64,000 nucleotides of DNA from Actinernus sp. WN-2022 (Eukaryota; Cnidaria; Anthozoa; Actiniaria; Actinernidae): assembly GCA_030867875.1 (NCBI GenBank), contig JAOWCC010000569.1, positions 372,001 to 436,000 on the forward strand. Direction: 5' to 3'. Every line of letters starts with the position of its first letter. Positions within the stretch are counted from its first letter, which is position 1. Under the pieces are notes generated by a model. The model did no database searches. It saw only the letters and a program-made list of their open reading frames with translations, and was not told where the DNA came from. Below are positions 1-12,078 of the stretch, piece by piece. The translations under genes and the position numbers were made by a program.

Positions 1-869
1 TACAATAGTGATGATGATGATGATTTTGTTGAAGTCTTTCTTTAGACTTCTTGTATATTAGATACTGGGGAAAATGACGAAAATAAAATGTGGCGAGAAC
101 AAGATGGCGGACGTCCTCTTCTCTTTTGTCCGAGTGTTTTTAGTTTCTTTTTAGTATCCAGGACCTGTGAACAGGCTAACTTCTTGTAAGTGTCCTTTAG
201 TTCCTCTCTTTAACAAAAAGTTAGATTTTGTACAAGAAAAAACGTTTTGGTTGACGGTGCATATGTCATGAAATAGCTGTAATGTGATAGTCTCTCGTTA
301 TTATTCAATCAGGCGCGATTGGGAACATAAGCGAAACAAAATTATCCAGAATGTTCTGGAAAGCTACAAATATATCCAAGCGTGCATGCCATGCATATGG
401 GATTATCCCTAAAGAAAATAAATGTGTCAGCATGCATAGTTAGGGTTACTATTTTAAATTTCTGTTAACTTCGAGGTTGTTATTGTTTCAAAGTTACATA
501 CCCACGTGTTCGTGGAAACACACAATTTCAGGAAGACTTTGTACGAAATGTTTTTATGCAGGAATTCGAGGAATATTTGACTCAGTGTTTGATTGTCAGC
601 CTTGATTATTCGTGATCGTGAGAGCCATTATTGTGGATTACGAAAGTGAAATACAATGACTCTCGTTTGCCCAAATATGCTGAGCAGGTCGGGTGGACGG
701 AGAAGAATGGACACGTGCTATCGGATAAGGTTCTGATCGGCTGGCCTGGTTCCAAGCATATCTGGATATATAGGGAAGGCCAAGGTACACACGTGCACGT
801 TTTTCGTTAGGGGTGAACTATTTTGACATTACACTTTTACATGACATTCTTATAGCCACGAAAACCAAA
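1..869. other. no gene recognised
   Basis: No long reading frame or recognisable family. A short ATG frame at about 105-155 (MADVLFSFVRV...) sits in an AAGATGGCGGA context like those at LINE 5' ends or first exons, but it stops after 16 codons, so no gene is called. Confidence 0.4.
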
Positions 870-1245
870 ATGGTATTTTAAATGCGAAGCCGCAAGAGAA
901 TGGAATGACTTACCTAGAGAGCTGCGGGAGTTACAAACACTATCAAATTTTAAGGCTGGCGTTTTCAAGTATTTTTTAGAACTTGATGACAACGATCATC
1001 AATGTAGTTTACGATAATTATTTTAGATATCCTTTTAAGTTTTGTCGAGTTATTTTTTATTTATTTTAATTTTAATATTATTCATTCATACATTTATTAT
1101 TATACTATTATATATTCATATTTTAGATTGAGATTATTTATATACATTATCTAGTGATCACCGGTTAATACCAGCTATACTAATCCTTTTCGATTAGCTG
1201 ATCGGTCTTATCAGTTTAAATAAAGTTAGTGTTATTATTATTATT
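870..1245 (+). mobile_element. CR1/L2-type LINE 3' end, 5'-truncated
   Basis: The frame from about 892 to 1017 reads EWNDLPRELRELQTLSNF and ends at TAA. The W-N-x-L-P-x-x-x-R motif followed by a short basic tail is the usual C-terminus of CR1/L2-group LINE ORF2 proteins. An AT-rich 3' UTR follows, then AATAAAG and a (TTA)n tail near 1222-1245, also typical of these elements. Only the last ~40 codons remain, so it is a dead 3' fragment. The clade is not resolved. Confidence 0.7.
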
Positions 1246-1364
1246 TGATATATGAGGGGGCTGGTCCAGGTAAAGCAAAGTAAAAAGGTGACACTATTAA
1301 AACTACCAGCCCCACTCCACACCCCTAGGCGCGTGGATCCCGTACAAGAATGCAAAACATTTAA

Positions 1365-1848
1365 GGGAGCAGGCCAAAACGGCATGCCCTCTCGACCATG
1401 GGCGTAGCTGCCTTTAAGCCAGTAAGCCCGGGCTTACAAACTTTACGCCTGTTCAAGTGTGTTCTTGATTCCCTTACCCTCACTAAACTCGCGAAGTTTG
1501 GAACGGGCTTACAAACAAAAAATGGCTAGCTACGCCCCTCTCGACGGACTCATTTTGGGGTAGGGGTGGGGGCTGCTGCCAGCCATATCCTCTGGAGAGA
1601 AAACTCAATATTAAAAATAATTTGTTGTTAAATATCTTCAAAACTAAAAGGCATAATCTAGAAACAAATGCACTGCATGTTTTGTCTTACGTTATCATTT
1701 CATTTTCTGTGTTAAAATTACCACTAGGCCCCCCAGAATGGAAAATAGATGGTCAAAAATGGGGGATGGGGGTGGTACCCTGCGCTGACAGCTGTGTCTG
1801 TTGAAAAAAATGGGTCCCTATCTGGGGCATGTGTTTTGACCTGCTCCC
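1365..1848. mobile_element. MITE with TTAA target duplication
   Basis: Inverted ends GGGAGCAGGCCAAAAC (left) and the complement of GGGAGCAGGTCAAAAC (right), with similarity continuing for about 30 bp. TTAA flanks both sides (1361-1364 and 1849-1852). TTAA duplication is known for piggyBac and Kolobok elements; a GGG start fits Kolobok better. No transposase frame inside. A second MITE (1397-1537) is nested in it. Confidence 0.7.
1397..1537. mobile_element. hAT-like MITE, 141 bp, nested
   Basis: Flanked by a perfect 8-bp duplication CTCTCGAC (1389-1396 and 1538-1545). The ends share GGGCGTAGC in inverted orientation, and a GGGCTTAC motif recurs inside. An 8-bp duplication and a CA(T/G)GGGCGTAGC-like terminus fit hAT. 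It lies inside the TTAA MITE, so it inserted later. Confidence 0.75.
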
Positions 1849-2040
1849 TTAAAGTAGCTGAATACGTCCGTTCCGCATTAAGAAATATCACAGTGTGCAG
1901 GAGCCAATGGGCAATGACTGCAACCGCACTTACTCGATGTTTGTCTCATTCTGATGTTAAATATTCACAAATACCAGCGAGACGATGCAGAAGTTGAAAC
2001 TACAACAATACACGCAGTTGTGTGTAACCCATCTTGCCGC

Positions 2041-2612
2041 TAGGCCTGAGCGGATTGTGCTAGCATAATTTTTGGCATAATTGGAGCAAACGAGCATAAT
2101 TTTTCAAAGAAGCACTGCTCGAGCATAATTACCAGATTGTAGCATAATTTGAAGCATTAAAGCCAAAAGCAATGCTATTATTGCTTTTATAGTGCCTTTC
2201 CTAATTATTAGCTGGTATATTTTGCTTAGATTCTAAATTTTTCCAAAGCAAATACCTGAATTTCACTTAACGAGTGTGCGTTAAACGTGAAAAAAAGCCA
2301 AAAAGCCGTCTTTTGTTCAGAGCGTGTGATTGCTTTCTGTGTCCGTTGGTACGAAAACGTCTAGGACATGTCTGGGGCGTGTTTCTTTCACTTTATAAGT
2401 GTGACTTAACCTTTGAAAAATAGGTCACCTAATAAAATGTGTGAACAACTAAAAATTCCGCCCATCAAAAAAACGTTTTTTGTGAACATAATTGTGTAAT
2501 CTACGAGCATAACTTTTGAACTTTGGCATAATTTGGGCATAATTCGACAAAATTTGGAGCAGTGCTAGCGGCATAATATGCCACTTTTAAGAGCACAATC
2601 CGCTCAGGCCTA
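2041..2612. mobile_element. hAT-like MITE, 572 bp
   Basis: Perfect inverted ends TAGGCCTGAGCGGATTGTGC / GCACAATCCGCTCAGGCCTA flanked by the 8-bp duplication CTTGCCGC (2033-2040 and 2613-2620), the hAT signature. The subterminal regions are packed with GCATAATT motifs in both arms. No coding capacity. Its right part (from 2245) is also the start of the tandem 3.3-kb unit, so copies 2 and 3 carry only this right part. Confidence 0.88.
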
Positions 2613-3440
2613 CTTGCCGCTGGTATTTATGAATATTTATAAACATTTTCTTGATTCCTATAATATCTAGCAATAATATAGGGTAAATATGCTCTCCCGT
2701 ATATTTTTGATTAGTGGTTGTCAACTCCAAAGCTTCCTGCCTCTACACCAAATCAGTCTTCTAAGCTTAATAATTATAATTTCCTTTGTATCTGTAAAAC
2801 GTGTGGGAAAAATAACCTTGAACCTTCCTTCCCCAGCTTTTCCTCATCCCATTTCAGTCATCTCGATCCCCCACCCCACCCCTCCCCTCTCCGTTTGCTA
2901 TCCCATCACGGCACCCCTATCTCATCCTGGCTTTCGGCACGCGAAGCAAACGGTCCATTTGAAGGTGACGATAGTTCCTTTCTCCATTATGCATGTGAAA
3001 GGTGGAGGGTGTACGAATTCGGCAGCTAGCTGCGATGTTAGTGTGCCTTCAAATGCTGATTGACGACTGGAAGTAGTAATTGACAACAGATTATGGTCTT
3101 GCACGTTTCAAACATCTGGGGTTCGAGCCCGACAATAAAACTCTCTTTGTCGTAAATGGAACTTCAGGAAATAGGAAAAGTCCAATATTTGTAATTTTGG
3201 GGAGAGCGTTCGGATGCCAGAAGTAGCTAAGGTAAAACTAATCCAGTCTGGCACCCCAAAATGTAGTAAATTGTATATTAGATTAATGATCAGACAAGAA
3301 AACATGAACAAACAAACAGACAACATACAGATATAGTCAGTAACTATTCGATCATGTTATGCTTCGCCAGCCGTAAAACAGAAATAACATTATAGTATGC
3401 TAGTAATCTAGCCTAGTCCCCCCAGGCTTCTTATAACGCG
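2613..3440. other. unrecognised stretch of the tandem unit
   Basis: Present again at about 5874-6700 and 9174-9990. Overlapping frames of 60-124 codons exist on both strands, including one on the plus strand with many prolines (2689-3063). They overlap one another, have no recognisable motif, and are conserved only because the units are recent copies. No gene is supported. Confidence 0.4.
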
Positions 3441-3603
3441 CGGCTAGATATTGTGACATTCACTCACGTATATGAAATTTGTAAGACATATTTTTTTCAT
3501 ATAACAAATATTTCTAAAGTAAGGAAATATTTAAGCTATGACTCAACAAAGACTCTTATTAATGCATTTGTCATCTCTAGGATCGACGGTTGTAACGCCC
3601 TTC

Positions 3604-4583
3604 TATGGCACGCCAAATGTGACAATATTGTACAAAAATATATATTTATGTCTACTAAGAAATATATATCGTAAAGACAAATATATATGGGTTTGTAAAA
3701 TATATATGGCTATGGCGAAATATATACACTGCTATGGAAAAATATATATGGCTATACAAAATTATGAATACGGCTACAGGAAGAAATATATATACGGCTA
3801 TGAAAAATATATATATATACGGCTATGAAAAATATATATACGGCTACTGTGCCCGCTGTCTTCCATGTCAGAGGAGTAATAAATAAACACATGGCAACCA
3901 GGTTTACGTTGTCAGAGCTGTGATCCTGACCGTTTCAACGGGCACGAGAATCCTATTTCTGAGCAATAGTCCCGACGCATGTAACAGAGTTCTTGAAACC
4001 GTCCATTCAATGCATTGATTTCATCATGAACCCGAAGCAACAGCTCAATCAGGTCTTCGCTAATGCTTTGTTGTGCACAATGAAGGATCACAGCTCTGAC
4101 AACGTAAACGTAATCATGTAGCCGGCGTTCCATATATTCTAATAGATTGATATTATCACTGTGGCGGTTTCGCTCGGCTTGACGAAAAAGCGAAGGAATC
4201 GCATGAACAAAAAATGACTCAAATCTAGATTGTCCGCCATTTTGCTTTTGTGGAAGCTCATTAGCCACCCGCTGACATGGAAGATAGCGGTCACAGTAGC
4301 CGTATATATATTTTTCATAGCCGTATACATATATATTTTTCATAGCCGTATATATATTTTTTTTTCATAGCCGTATATATATTTTTCATAGCCGTATATA
4401 TATTTTTTTCTGTAGCCGTATTCATAATTTTGTATAACCATATATATTTTTCCATAGCAGTGTAAATATTTCGCCATAGCCATATATATTTTTAAAACCC
4501 ATATATTTGTCTTTACGATATATATTTCTTAGTAGACATCAATATATATTTTTGTACAATATTGTCACATTTGGCGTGCCATA
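3604..4583. mobile_element. foldback (long-TIR) element in unit 1
   Basis: Ends TATGGCACGCCAAATGTGAC and its exact complement, flanked by CCCTTC on both sides (3598-3603 and 4584-4589). The arms are about 250 bp, AT-rich, and built from repeats of AATATATATACGGCTATG-like motifs, continuing through TACGATATATATTTC. The middle 450 bp is non-repetitive and holds a 143-codon frame on the minus strand. Excising the element with one CCCTTC restores the LINE codons ...NALLYGL, which confirms the boundaries. The superfamily is not identified. Confidence 0.88.
3912..4343 (-). CDS. 143-codon ORF inside foldback element, unit 1
   Basis: The first ~20 residues (MKNIYVYGYEKYIYGY) come from the AT-rich arm and are unlikely to be native. 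The remainder, roughly residues 45-143, looks like ordinary protein: LLEYMERRLHDYVYVVRAVI, a helical acidic stretch (ISEDLIELLLRVHDEINALN) and RRDYCSEIGFSCPLKRSG, then a stop. The layout resembles the N-terminal helical region that precedes HTH and integrase-core domains in some animal integrase-like proteins, but no catalytic domain is present. A captured exon or a deleted-autonomous remnant are both possible. Identical frames occur in units 2 and 3. A protein product is doubtful. Confidence 0.35.
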   Translation of the reverse strand: MKNIYVYGYEKYIYGYCDRYLPCQRVANELPQKQNGGQSRFESFFVHAIPSLFRQAERNRHSDNINLLEYMERRLHDYVYVVRAVILHCAQQSISEDLIELLLRVHDEINALNGRFQELCYMRRDYCSEIGFSCPLKRSGSQL

Positions 4584-5238
4584 CCCTTCTGTACGGTCTC
4601 GCAGGGCATCTTACTCAGCGGTTACAATACGTGCTTAACTCTGCTGCTAGGCTAGTTTCTTTAACGCGTCGGTGTGATCACATCACACCTCTATTTATGG
4701 ATTTGCACTGGCTTCAGTTGAGCACCGTATTATGTTTAAGATACTACTGTATCTGACTGTACACATATAAGGTAGTTAATGGTATGACACCTGTTTATCA
4801 TAATACCTTAGGTTCCACGACGTGCTCTGCGATCTGCAAATAAACTGTTGCTCCAGCAACCCACCTTTCGTTTTAAATCTCATGGAGCTAGGGCCTTTTC
4901 GGTCTATGCGACTAGCCTATGGAACGCACTTCCATTGGATGTAAGGAAAAGTCTGTCTATTTCTGTTTTTAAACGTACACTTAAAACCCATCTTTTTAAG
5001 TTAGCTTTTTATTAATTAGGTTTCCAATTTGTTTCAGTTTTCAGCTATTTCTTTTCTTTTCTTTTTAAGAAGCAGTTTTTAATCTTTGATGTACTATGTA
5101 CATATGTAGACATTATTTTTAGATATATCTTTTTAACCGCTGTAAAGCGCATTAGGACAAATATGGACAAAAGCTATATAAATATGGCATTATTATCATT
5201 ATTATTATTATTATTATTACTGTTCCGTTTAGACCCAG

Positions 5239-5348
5239 CAACCTTGTTCCCAGGCGTCTTTACGCGCCTAACCCAAGATGGCGTCGACAGAACGTTCTAT
5301 CGACGCCATCTAGGATTAGGCGCGTAAAGATCCCTGCAAACGAGGTTG
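5239..5348. repeat. 110-bp near-perfect palindrome, unit 1
   Basis: CAACCTTGTTCCCAGGCGTC... through CCAAGATGGCGTCGACAGAA is mirrored by CGTTCTATCGACGCCATC ... TAAAGATCCCTGCAAACGAG and GTTG. The arms are about 54 bp with few mismatches. It looks like a hairpin MITE; no flanking duplication was evident. It lies just 3' of the LINE (TTA)n tail. Confidence 0.8.
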
Positions 5349-6699
5349 GAGTCAAAACAGCCGCCATTTTGAAGAAAAAAAACGCTTTGCATGATGGGAT
5401 AACTGATTAGAAGCTGGGGACCAGGCTACTACTACATACTGAAAACGGTTGCGGCTTGTGCCTTTACCCACAATTCTTTGCGCGCGAAAGCAAATACCTG
5501 AATTTCACTTAACGAGTGTGCGTTAAACGTGAAAAAAGCCAAAAAGCCGTCTTTTGTTCAGAGCGTGTGATTGCTTTCTGTGTCCGTTGGTACGAAAACG
5601 TCTAGGACATGTCTGGGGCGTGTTTCTTTCACTTTATAAGTGTGACTTAACCTTTGAAAAATAGGTCACCTAATAAAATGTGTGAACAACTAAAAATTCC
5701 GCCCATCAATTAATGCCGGCCGTCTTCGAAAAAACGTTTTTTGTGAGCATAATTGTGTAATCTACGAGCATAACTTTTGAACTTTGGCATAATTTGGGCA
5801 TAATTCGACAAAATTTGGAGCAGTGCTAGCGGCATAATATGCCACTTTTAAGAGCACAATCCGCTCAGGCCTACTTGCCGCTGGTATTTATGAATATTTA
5901 TAAACATTTTCTTGATTCCTATAATATCTAGCAATAATATAGGGTAAATATGCTCTCCCGTATATTTTTGATTAGTGGTTGTCAACTCCAAAGCTTCCTG
6001 CCTCTACACCAAATCAGTCTTCTAAGCTTAATAATTATAATTTCCTTTGTATCTGTAAAACGTGTGGGAAAAATAACCTTGAACCTTCCTTCCCCAGCTT
6101 TTCCTCATCCCATTTCAGTCATCTCGATCCCCCACCCCACCCCTCCCCTCTCCGTTTGCTATCCCATCACGGCACCCCTATCTCATCCTGGCTTTCGGCA
6201 CGCGAAGCAAACGGTCCATTTGAAGGTGACGATAGTTCCTTTCTCCATTATGCATGTGAAAGGTGGAGGGTGTACGAATTCGGCAGCTAGCTGCGATGTT
6301 AGTGTGCCTTCAAATGCTGATTGACGACTGGAAGTAGTAATTGACAACAGATTATGGTCTTGCACGTTTCAAACATCTGGGGTTCGAGCCCGACAATAAA
6401 ACTCTCTTTGTCGTAAATGGAACTTCAGGAAATAGGAAAAGTCCAATATTTTTAATTTTGGGTAGAGCGTTCGGATGCCAGAAGTAGCTAAGGTAAAACT
6501 AATCCAGTCTGGCACCCCAAAATGTAGTAAATTGTATATTAGATTAATGATCAGACAAGAAAACATGAACAAACAAACAGACAACATACAGATATAGTCA
6601 GTAACTATTCAATCATGTTATGCTTCGCCAGCCGTAAAACAGAAATAACATTATAGTATGCTAGTAATCTAGCCTAGTCCCCCCAGGCTTCTTATAACG

Positions 6700-8515
6700 C
6701 GCGGCTAGATATTGTGACATTCACTCACGTAAATGAAATTTGTAAGACATATTTTTTTCATATAACGAATATTTCTAAAGTAAGGAAATATTTAAGCTAT
6801 GACTCAACAAAGACTCTTATTAATGCATTTGTCATCTCTAGGATCGACGGTTGTAACGCCCTTCTATGGCACGCCAAATGTGACAATATTGTACAAAAAT
6901 ATATATTTATGTCTACTAAGAAATATATATCGTAAAGACAAATATATATGGGTTTGTAAAATATATATGGCTATGGCGAAATATATACACTGCTATGGAA
7001 AAATATATATGGCTATACAAAATTATGAATACGGCTACAGGAAGAAATATATATACGGATATGAAAAATATATATATATACGGCTATGAAAAATATATAT
7101 ATGGCTATACAAATATATATATACGGCTATGAAAAATATATATACGGCTACTGTGCCCGCTGTCTTCCATGTCAGCGGAGTAATAAATAAACACATGGCA
7201 ACAAGGTTTACGTTGTCAGAGCTGTGATCCTGACCGTTTCAACGGGCACGAGAATCCTATTTCTGAGCAATAGTCCCGACGCATGTAACAGAGTTCTTGA
7301 AACCGTCCATTCAATGCATTGATTTCATCATGAACCCGAAGCAACAGCTCAATCAGGTCTTCGCTAATGCTTTGTTGTGCACAATGAAGGATCACAGCTC
7401 TGACAACGTAAACGTAATCATGTAGCCGGCGTTCCATATATTCTAATAGATTGATATTATCACTGTGGCGGTTTCGCTCGGCTTGACGAAAAAGCGAAGG
7501 AATCGCATGAACAAAAAATGACTCAAATCTAGATTGTCCGCCATTTTGCTTTTGTGGAAGCTCATTAGCCACCCGCTGACATGGAAGATAGCGGTCACAG
7601 TAGCCGTATATATATTTTTCATAGCCGTATACATATATATTTTTCATAGCCGTATATATATTTTTTTTTCATAGCCGTATATATATTTTTCATAGCCGTA
7701 TATATATTTTTTTCTGTAGCCGTATTCATAATTTTGTATAACCATATATATTTTTCCATAGCAGTGTAAATATTTCGCCATAGCCATATATATTTTTAAA
7801 ACCCATATATTTGTCTTTACGATATATATTTCTTAGTAGACATCAATATATATTTTTGTACAATATTGTCACATTTGGCGTGCCATACCCTTCTGTACGG
7901 TCTCGCAGGGCATCTTACTCAGCGGTTACAATACGTGCTTAACTCTGCTGCTAGGCTAGTTTCTTTAACGCGTCGGTGTGATCACATCACACCTCTATTT
8001 ATGGATTTGCACTGGCTTAAGTTGAGCACCGTATTATGTTTAAGATACTACTGTATCTGACTGTACACATATAAGGTAGTTAATGGTATGACACCTGTTT
8101 ATCATAATACCTTAGGTTCCACGACGTGCTCTGCGATCTGCAAATAAACTGTTGCTCCAGCAACCCACCTTTCGTTTTAAATCTTATGGAGCTAGGGCCT
8201 TTTCGGTCTATGCGACTAGCCTATGGAACGCACTTCCATTGGATGTAAGGAAAAGTCTGTCTATTTCTGTTTTTAAACGTACACTTAAAACCCATCTTTT
8301 TAAGTTACCTTTTTATTAATTAGGTTTCCAATTTGTTTCAGTTTTCAGCTATTTCTTTTCATTTCTTTTTAAGAAGCAATTTTTAATCTTTTATGTACTA
8401 TGTACATATGTAGACATTATTTTTAGATATATCTTTTTAACCGCTGTAAAGCGCATTAGGACATATATGGACAAAAGCTATATAAATATGGCATTATTAT
8501 CATTATTATTATTAT
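6700..8515 (+). pseudogene. CR1/L2-type LINE 3' half, unit 2, split by foldback element
   Basis: Same content as unit 1: the reverse-transcriptase C-terminal region, the insert, the tail motif SLWNALPLDVRK and a (TTATTA)n 3' end. The disablements match unit 1, so they predate the tandem duplication. Confidence 0.8.
6865..7887. mobile_element. foldback element in unit 2
   Basis: Same ends as in unit 1 and the same CCCTTC flanks. It is 1023 bp, about 43 bp longer than unit 1, because the left arm holds an extra ACGGCTATG/ATGGCTATA motif near 7100-7140. The minus-strand 143-codon frame recurs at 7216-7647. Confidence 0.87.
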
Positions 8516-8539
8516 TATTACTGTTCCGTTTAGACCCAG

Positions 8540-8649
8540 CAACCTTGTTCCCAGGCGTCTTTACGCGCCTAACCCAAGATGGCGTCGACAGAACGTTCTA
8601 TCGACGCCATCTAGGATTAGGCGCGTAAAGATCCCTGCAAACGAGGTTG
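8540..8649. repeat. 110-bp near-perfect palindrome, unit 2
   Basis: Copy of the unit 1 palindrome, in the same position relative to the LINE tail. Confidence 0.8.
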
Positions 8650-9989
8650 GAGTCAAAACAGCCGCCATTTTGAAAAAAAAACGCTTTGCATGATGGGATA
8701 ACTGATTAGAAGCTGGGGACCAGGCTACTACTACATACTGAAAACGGTTGCGGCTTGTGCCTTTACCCACAATTCTTTGCGCGCGAAAGCAAATACCTGA
8801 ATTTCACTTAACGAGTGTGCGTTAAACGTGAAAAAAGCCAAAAAGCCGTCTTTTGTTCAGAGCGTGTGATTGCTTTCTGTGTCCGTTGGTACGAAAACGT
8901 CTAGGACATGTCTGGGGCGTGTTTCTTTCACTTTATAAGTGTGACTTAACCTTTGAAAAATAGGTCACCTAATAAAATGTGTGAACAACTAAAAATTCCG
9001 CCCATCAACTAATGCCGGCCGTCTTCGAAAAAACGTTTTTTGTGAGCATAATTGTGTAATCTACGAGCATAACTTTTGAACTTTGGCATAATTTGGGCAT
9101 AATTCGACAAAATTTGGAGCAGTGCTAGCGGCATAATATGCCACTTTTAAGAGCACAATCCGCTCAGGCCTACTTGCCGCTGGTATTTATGAATATTTAT
9201 AAACATTTTCTTGATTCCTATAATATCTAGCAATAATATAGGGTAAATATGCTCTCCGGTATATTTTTGATTAGTGGTTGTCAACTCCAAAGCTTCCTGC
9301 CTCTACACCAAATCAGTCTTCTAAGCTTAATAATTATAATTTCCTTTGTATCTGTAAAACGTGTGGGAAAAATAACCTTGAACCTTCCTTCCCCAGCTTT
9401 TCCTCATCCCATTTCAGTCATCTCGATCCCCCACCCCACCCCTCCCCTCTCCGTTTGCTATCCCATCACGGCACCCCTATCTCATCCTGGCTTTCGGCAC
9501 GCGAAGCAAACGGTCCATTTGAAGGTGACGATAGTTCCTTTCTCCATTATGCATGTGAAAGGTGGAGGGTGTACGAATTCGGCAGCTAGCTGCGATGTTA
9601 GTGTGCCTTCAAATGCTGATTGACGACTGGAAGTAGTAATTGACAACAGATTATGGTCTTGCACGTTTCAAACACCTGGGGTTCGAGCCCGACAATAAAA
9701 CTCTCTTTGTCGTAAATGGAAATAGGAAAAGTCCAATATTTTTAATTTTGGGTAGAGCGTTCGGATGCCAGAAGTAGCTAAGGTAAAACTAATCCAGTCT
9801 GGCACCCCAAAATGTAGTAAATTGTATATTAGATTAATGATCAGACAAGAAAACATGAACAAACAAACAGACAACATACAGATATAGTCAGTAACTATTC
9901 GATCATGTTATGCTTCGCCAGCCGTAAAACAGAAATAACATTATAGTATGCTAGTAATCTAGCCTAGTCCCCCCAGGCTTCTTATAACG

Positions 9990-11815
9990 CGCGGCTAGAT
10001 ATTGTGACATTCACTCACGTAAATGAAATTTGTAAGACATATTTTTTTCATATAACAAATATTTCTAAAGTAAGGAAATATTTAAGCTATGACTCAACAA
10101 AGACTCTTATTAATGCATTTGTCATCTCTAGGATCGACGGTTGTAACGCCCTTCTATGGCACGCCAAATGTGACAATATTGTACAAAAATATATATTTAT
10201 GTCTACTAAGAAATATATATCGTAAAGACAAATATATATGGGTTTGTAAAATATATATGGCTATGGCGAAATATATACACTGCTATGGAAAAATATATAT
10301 GGCTATACAAAATTATGAATACGGCTACAGGAAGAAATATATATACGGCTATGAAAAAAATATATATATACGGCTATGAAAAATATATATATGGCTATAA
10401 AAATATATATATACGGCTATGAAAAATATATATACGGCTACTGTGCCCGCTGTCTTCCATGTCAGCGGAGTAATAAATAAACACATGGCAACAAGGTTTA
10501 CGTTGTCAGAGCTGTGATCCTGACCGTTTCAACGGGCACGAGAATCCTATTTCTGAGCAATAGTCCCGACGCATGTAACAGAGTTCTTGAAACCGTCCAT
10601 TCAATGCATTGATTTCATCATGAACCCGAAGCAACAGCTCAATCAGGTCTTCGCTAATGCTTTGTTGTGCACAATGAAGGATCACAGCTCTGACAACGTA
10701 AACGTAATCATGTAGCCGGCGTTCCATATATTCTAATAGATTGATATTATCACTGTGGCGGTTTCGCTCGGCTTGACGAAAAAGCGAAGGAATCGCATGA
10801 ACAAAAAATGACTCAAATCTAGATTGTCCGCCATTTTGCTTTTGTGGAAGCTCATTAGCCACCCGCTGACATGGAAGATAGCGGTCACAGTAGCCGTATA
10901 TATATTTTTCATAGCCGTATACATATATATTTTTCATAGCCGTATATATATATTTTTTTCATAGCCGTATATATATTTTTCATAGCCGTATATATATTTT
11001 TTTCTGTAGCCGTATTCATAATTTTGTATAACCATATATATTTTTCCATAGCAGTGTAAATATTTCGCCATAGCCATATATATTTTTTAAACCCATATAT
11101 TTGTCTTTACGATATATATTTCTTAGTAGACATCAATATATATTTTTGTACAATATTGTCACATTTGGCGTGCCATACCCTTCTGTACGGTCTCGCAGGG
11201 CATCTTACTCAGCGGTTACAATACGTGCTTAACTCTGCTGCTAGGCTAGTTTCTTTAACGCGTCGGTGTGATCACATCACACCTCTACTTATGGATTTGC
11301 ACTGGCTTCAGTTGAGCACCGTATTATGTTTAAGATACTACTGTATCTGACTGTACACATATAAGGTAGTTAATGGTATGACACCTGTTTATCATAATAC
11401 CTTAGGTTCCACGACGTGCTCTGTGATCTGCAGATAAACTGTTGCTCCAGCAACCCACCTTTCGTTTGAAATGTTATGGAGCTAGGGCCTTTTCGGTCTA
11501 TGCGACTAGCCTATGGAACGCACTTCCATTGGATGTAAGGAAAAGTCCGTCTATTTCTGTTTTTAAACGTACACTTAAAACCCATCATTTTAAGTTAGCT
11601 TTTTATTAATTAGGTTTCCAATTTGTTTCAGTTTTCAGCTATTTCTTTTCTTTTCTTTTTAAGAAGCAGTTTTTAATCTTTTATGTACTATGTACATATG
11701 TGGACATTATTTTTAGATATATCTTTTTAACCGCTGTAAAGCGCATTAGGACAAATATTGAAAAAAGCTATATAAATATGGCATTATTATCATTATTATT
11801 ATTATTATTACTGTT
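9990..11815 (+). pseudogene. CR1/L2-type LINE 3' half, unit 3, split by foldback element
   Basis: Third copy of the same broken LINE tail. It carries private substitutions (for example CTCTACTTATGG in place of CTCTATTTATGG near 11,285) but the same major breaks. Confidence 0.8.
10155..11177. mobile_element. foldback element in unit 3
   Basis: Same ends and CCCTTC flanks, 1023 bp. The minus-strand 143-codon frame recurs at 10,506-10,937. Confidence 0.87.
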
Positions 11816-11829
11816 CCGTTTAGACCCAA

Positions 11830-11939
11830 CAACCTTGTTCCCAGGCGTCTTTACGCGCCTAACCCAAGATGGCGTCGACAGAACGTTCTATCGACGCCAT
11901 CTAGGATTAGGCGCGTAAAGATCCCTGCAAACGAGGTTG
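11830..11939. repeat. 110-bp near-perfect palindrome, unit 3
   Basis: Third copy of the palindrome, followed by the last 140 bp of the unit, which ends at GCGCG before a run of A. Confidence 0.8.
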
Positions 11940-12078
11940 GAGTCAAAACAGCCGCCATTTTGATTTTGGAAAAAACGCTTTGCATGATGGGATAACTGAG
12001 TAGAAGCCTGGGGACCAGGCGACTACTACATACTGAAAACGGTTGAGGCTTGTGCCTTTACCCACAATTCTTTGCGCG

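Larger units (their letters stand above)
3440..5215 (+). pseudogene. CR1/L2-type LINE 3' half, unit 1, split by foldback element
   Basis: Before the insert the frame reads ...SKVRKYLSYDSTKTLINAFV..DGCNALL, typical of the region after the reverse-transcriptase palm in CR1/L2 ORF2. After the insert it resumes with LLYGLAGHLTQRLQYVLNSA and ...CDHITPLFMDLHWL. Later frames give SLWNALPLDVRKSLSISVFK ahead of the stop, then a 3' UTR with ATATAAATATGGC and a (TTATTA)n tail. Frameshifts and stops lie near 4756-4850. It is 5'-truncated and dead; the split is at 3604-4583. Confidence 0.8.
2245..12078. repeat. three tandem copies of a 3.3-kb unit
   Basis: The same sequence runs 2245-5486, 5487-8785 and 8786-12078 (3242, 3299 and 3293 bp), differing by scattered substitutions and a few small indels. 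Unit 1 lacks about 22 bp near 2478 and one arm motif near 3830. Each unit holds, in order: the right part of the hAT MITE, about 830 bp with no recognised content, a LINE reverse-transcriptase tail split by a foldback element, the LINE 3' UTR with a (TTA)n tail, a 110-bp palindrome and about 140 bp ending GCGCG. At each junction GCGCG meets AAAGCAAATACC. The full MITE precedes unit 1 and unique sequence follows unit 3, which polarises the array. Confidence 0.93.

Noticed and set aside
2689..3063. 124-codon frame repeated in all three tandem units
   Set aside because: Overlaps an equally long frame in another phase and lacks motifs; it is kept only because the units are recent copies.
3118..3135. 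Box B-like GGTTCGAGCCC in the tandem unit
   Set aside because: No box A at a proper distance and no cloverleaf; chance match.
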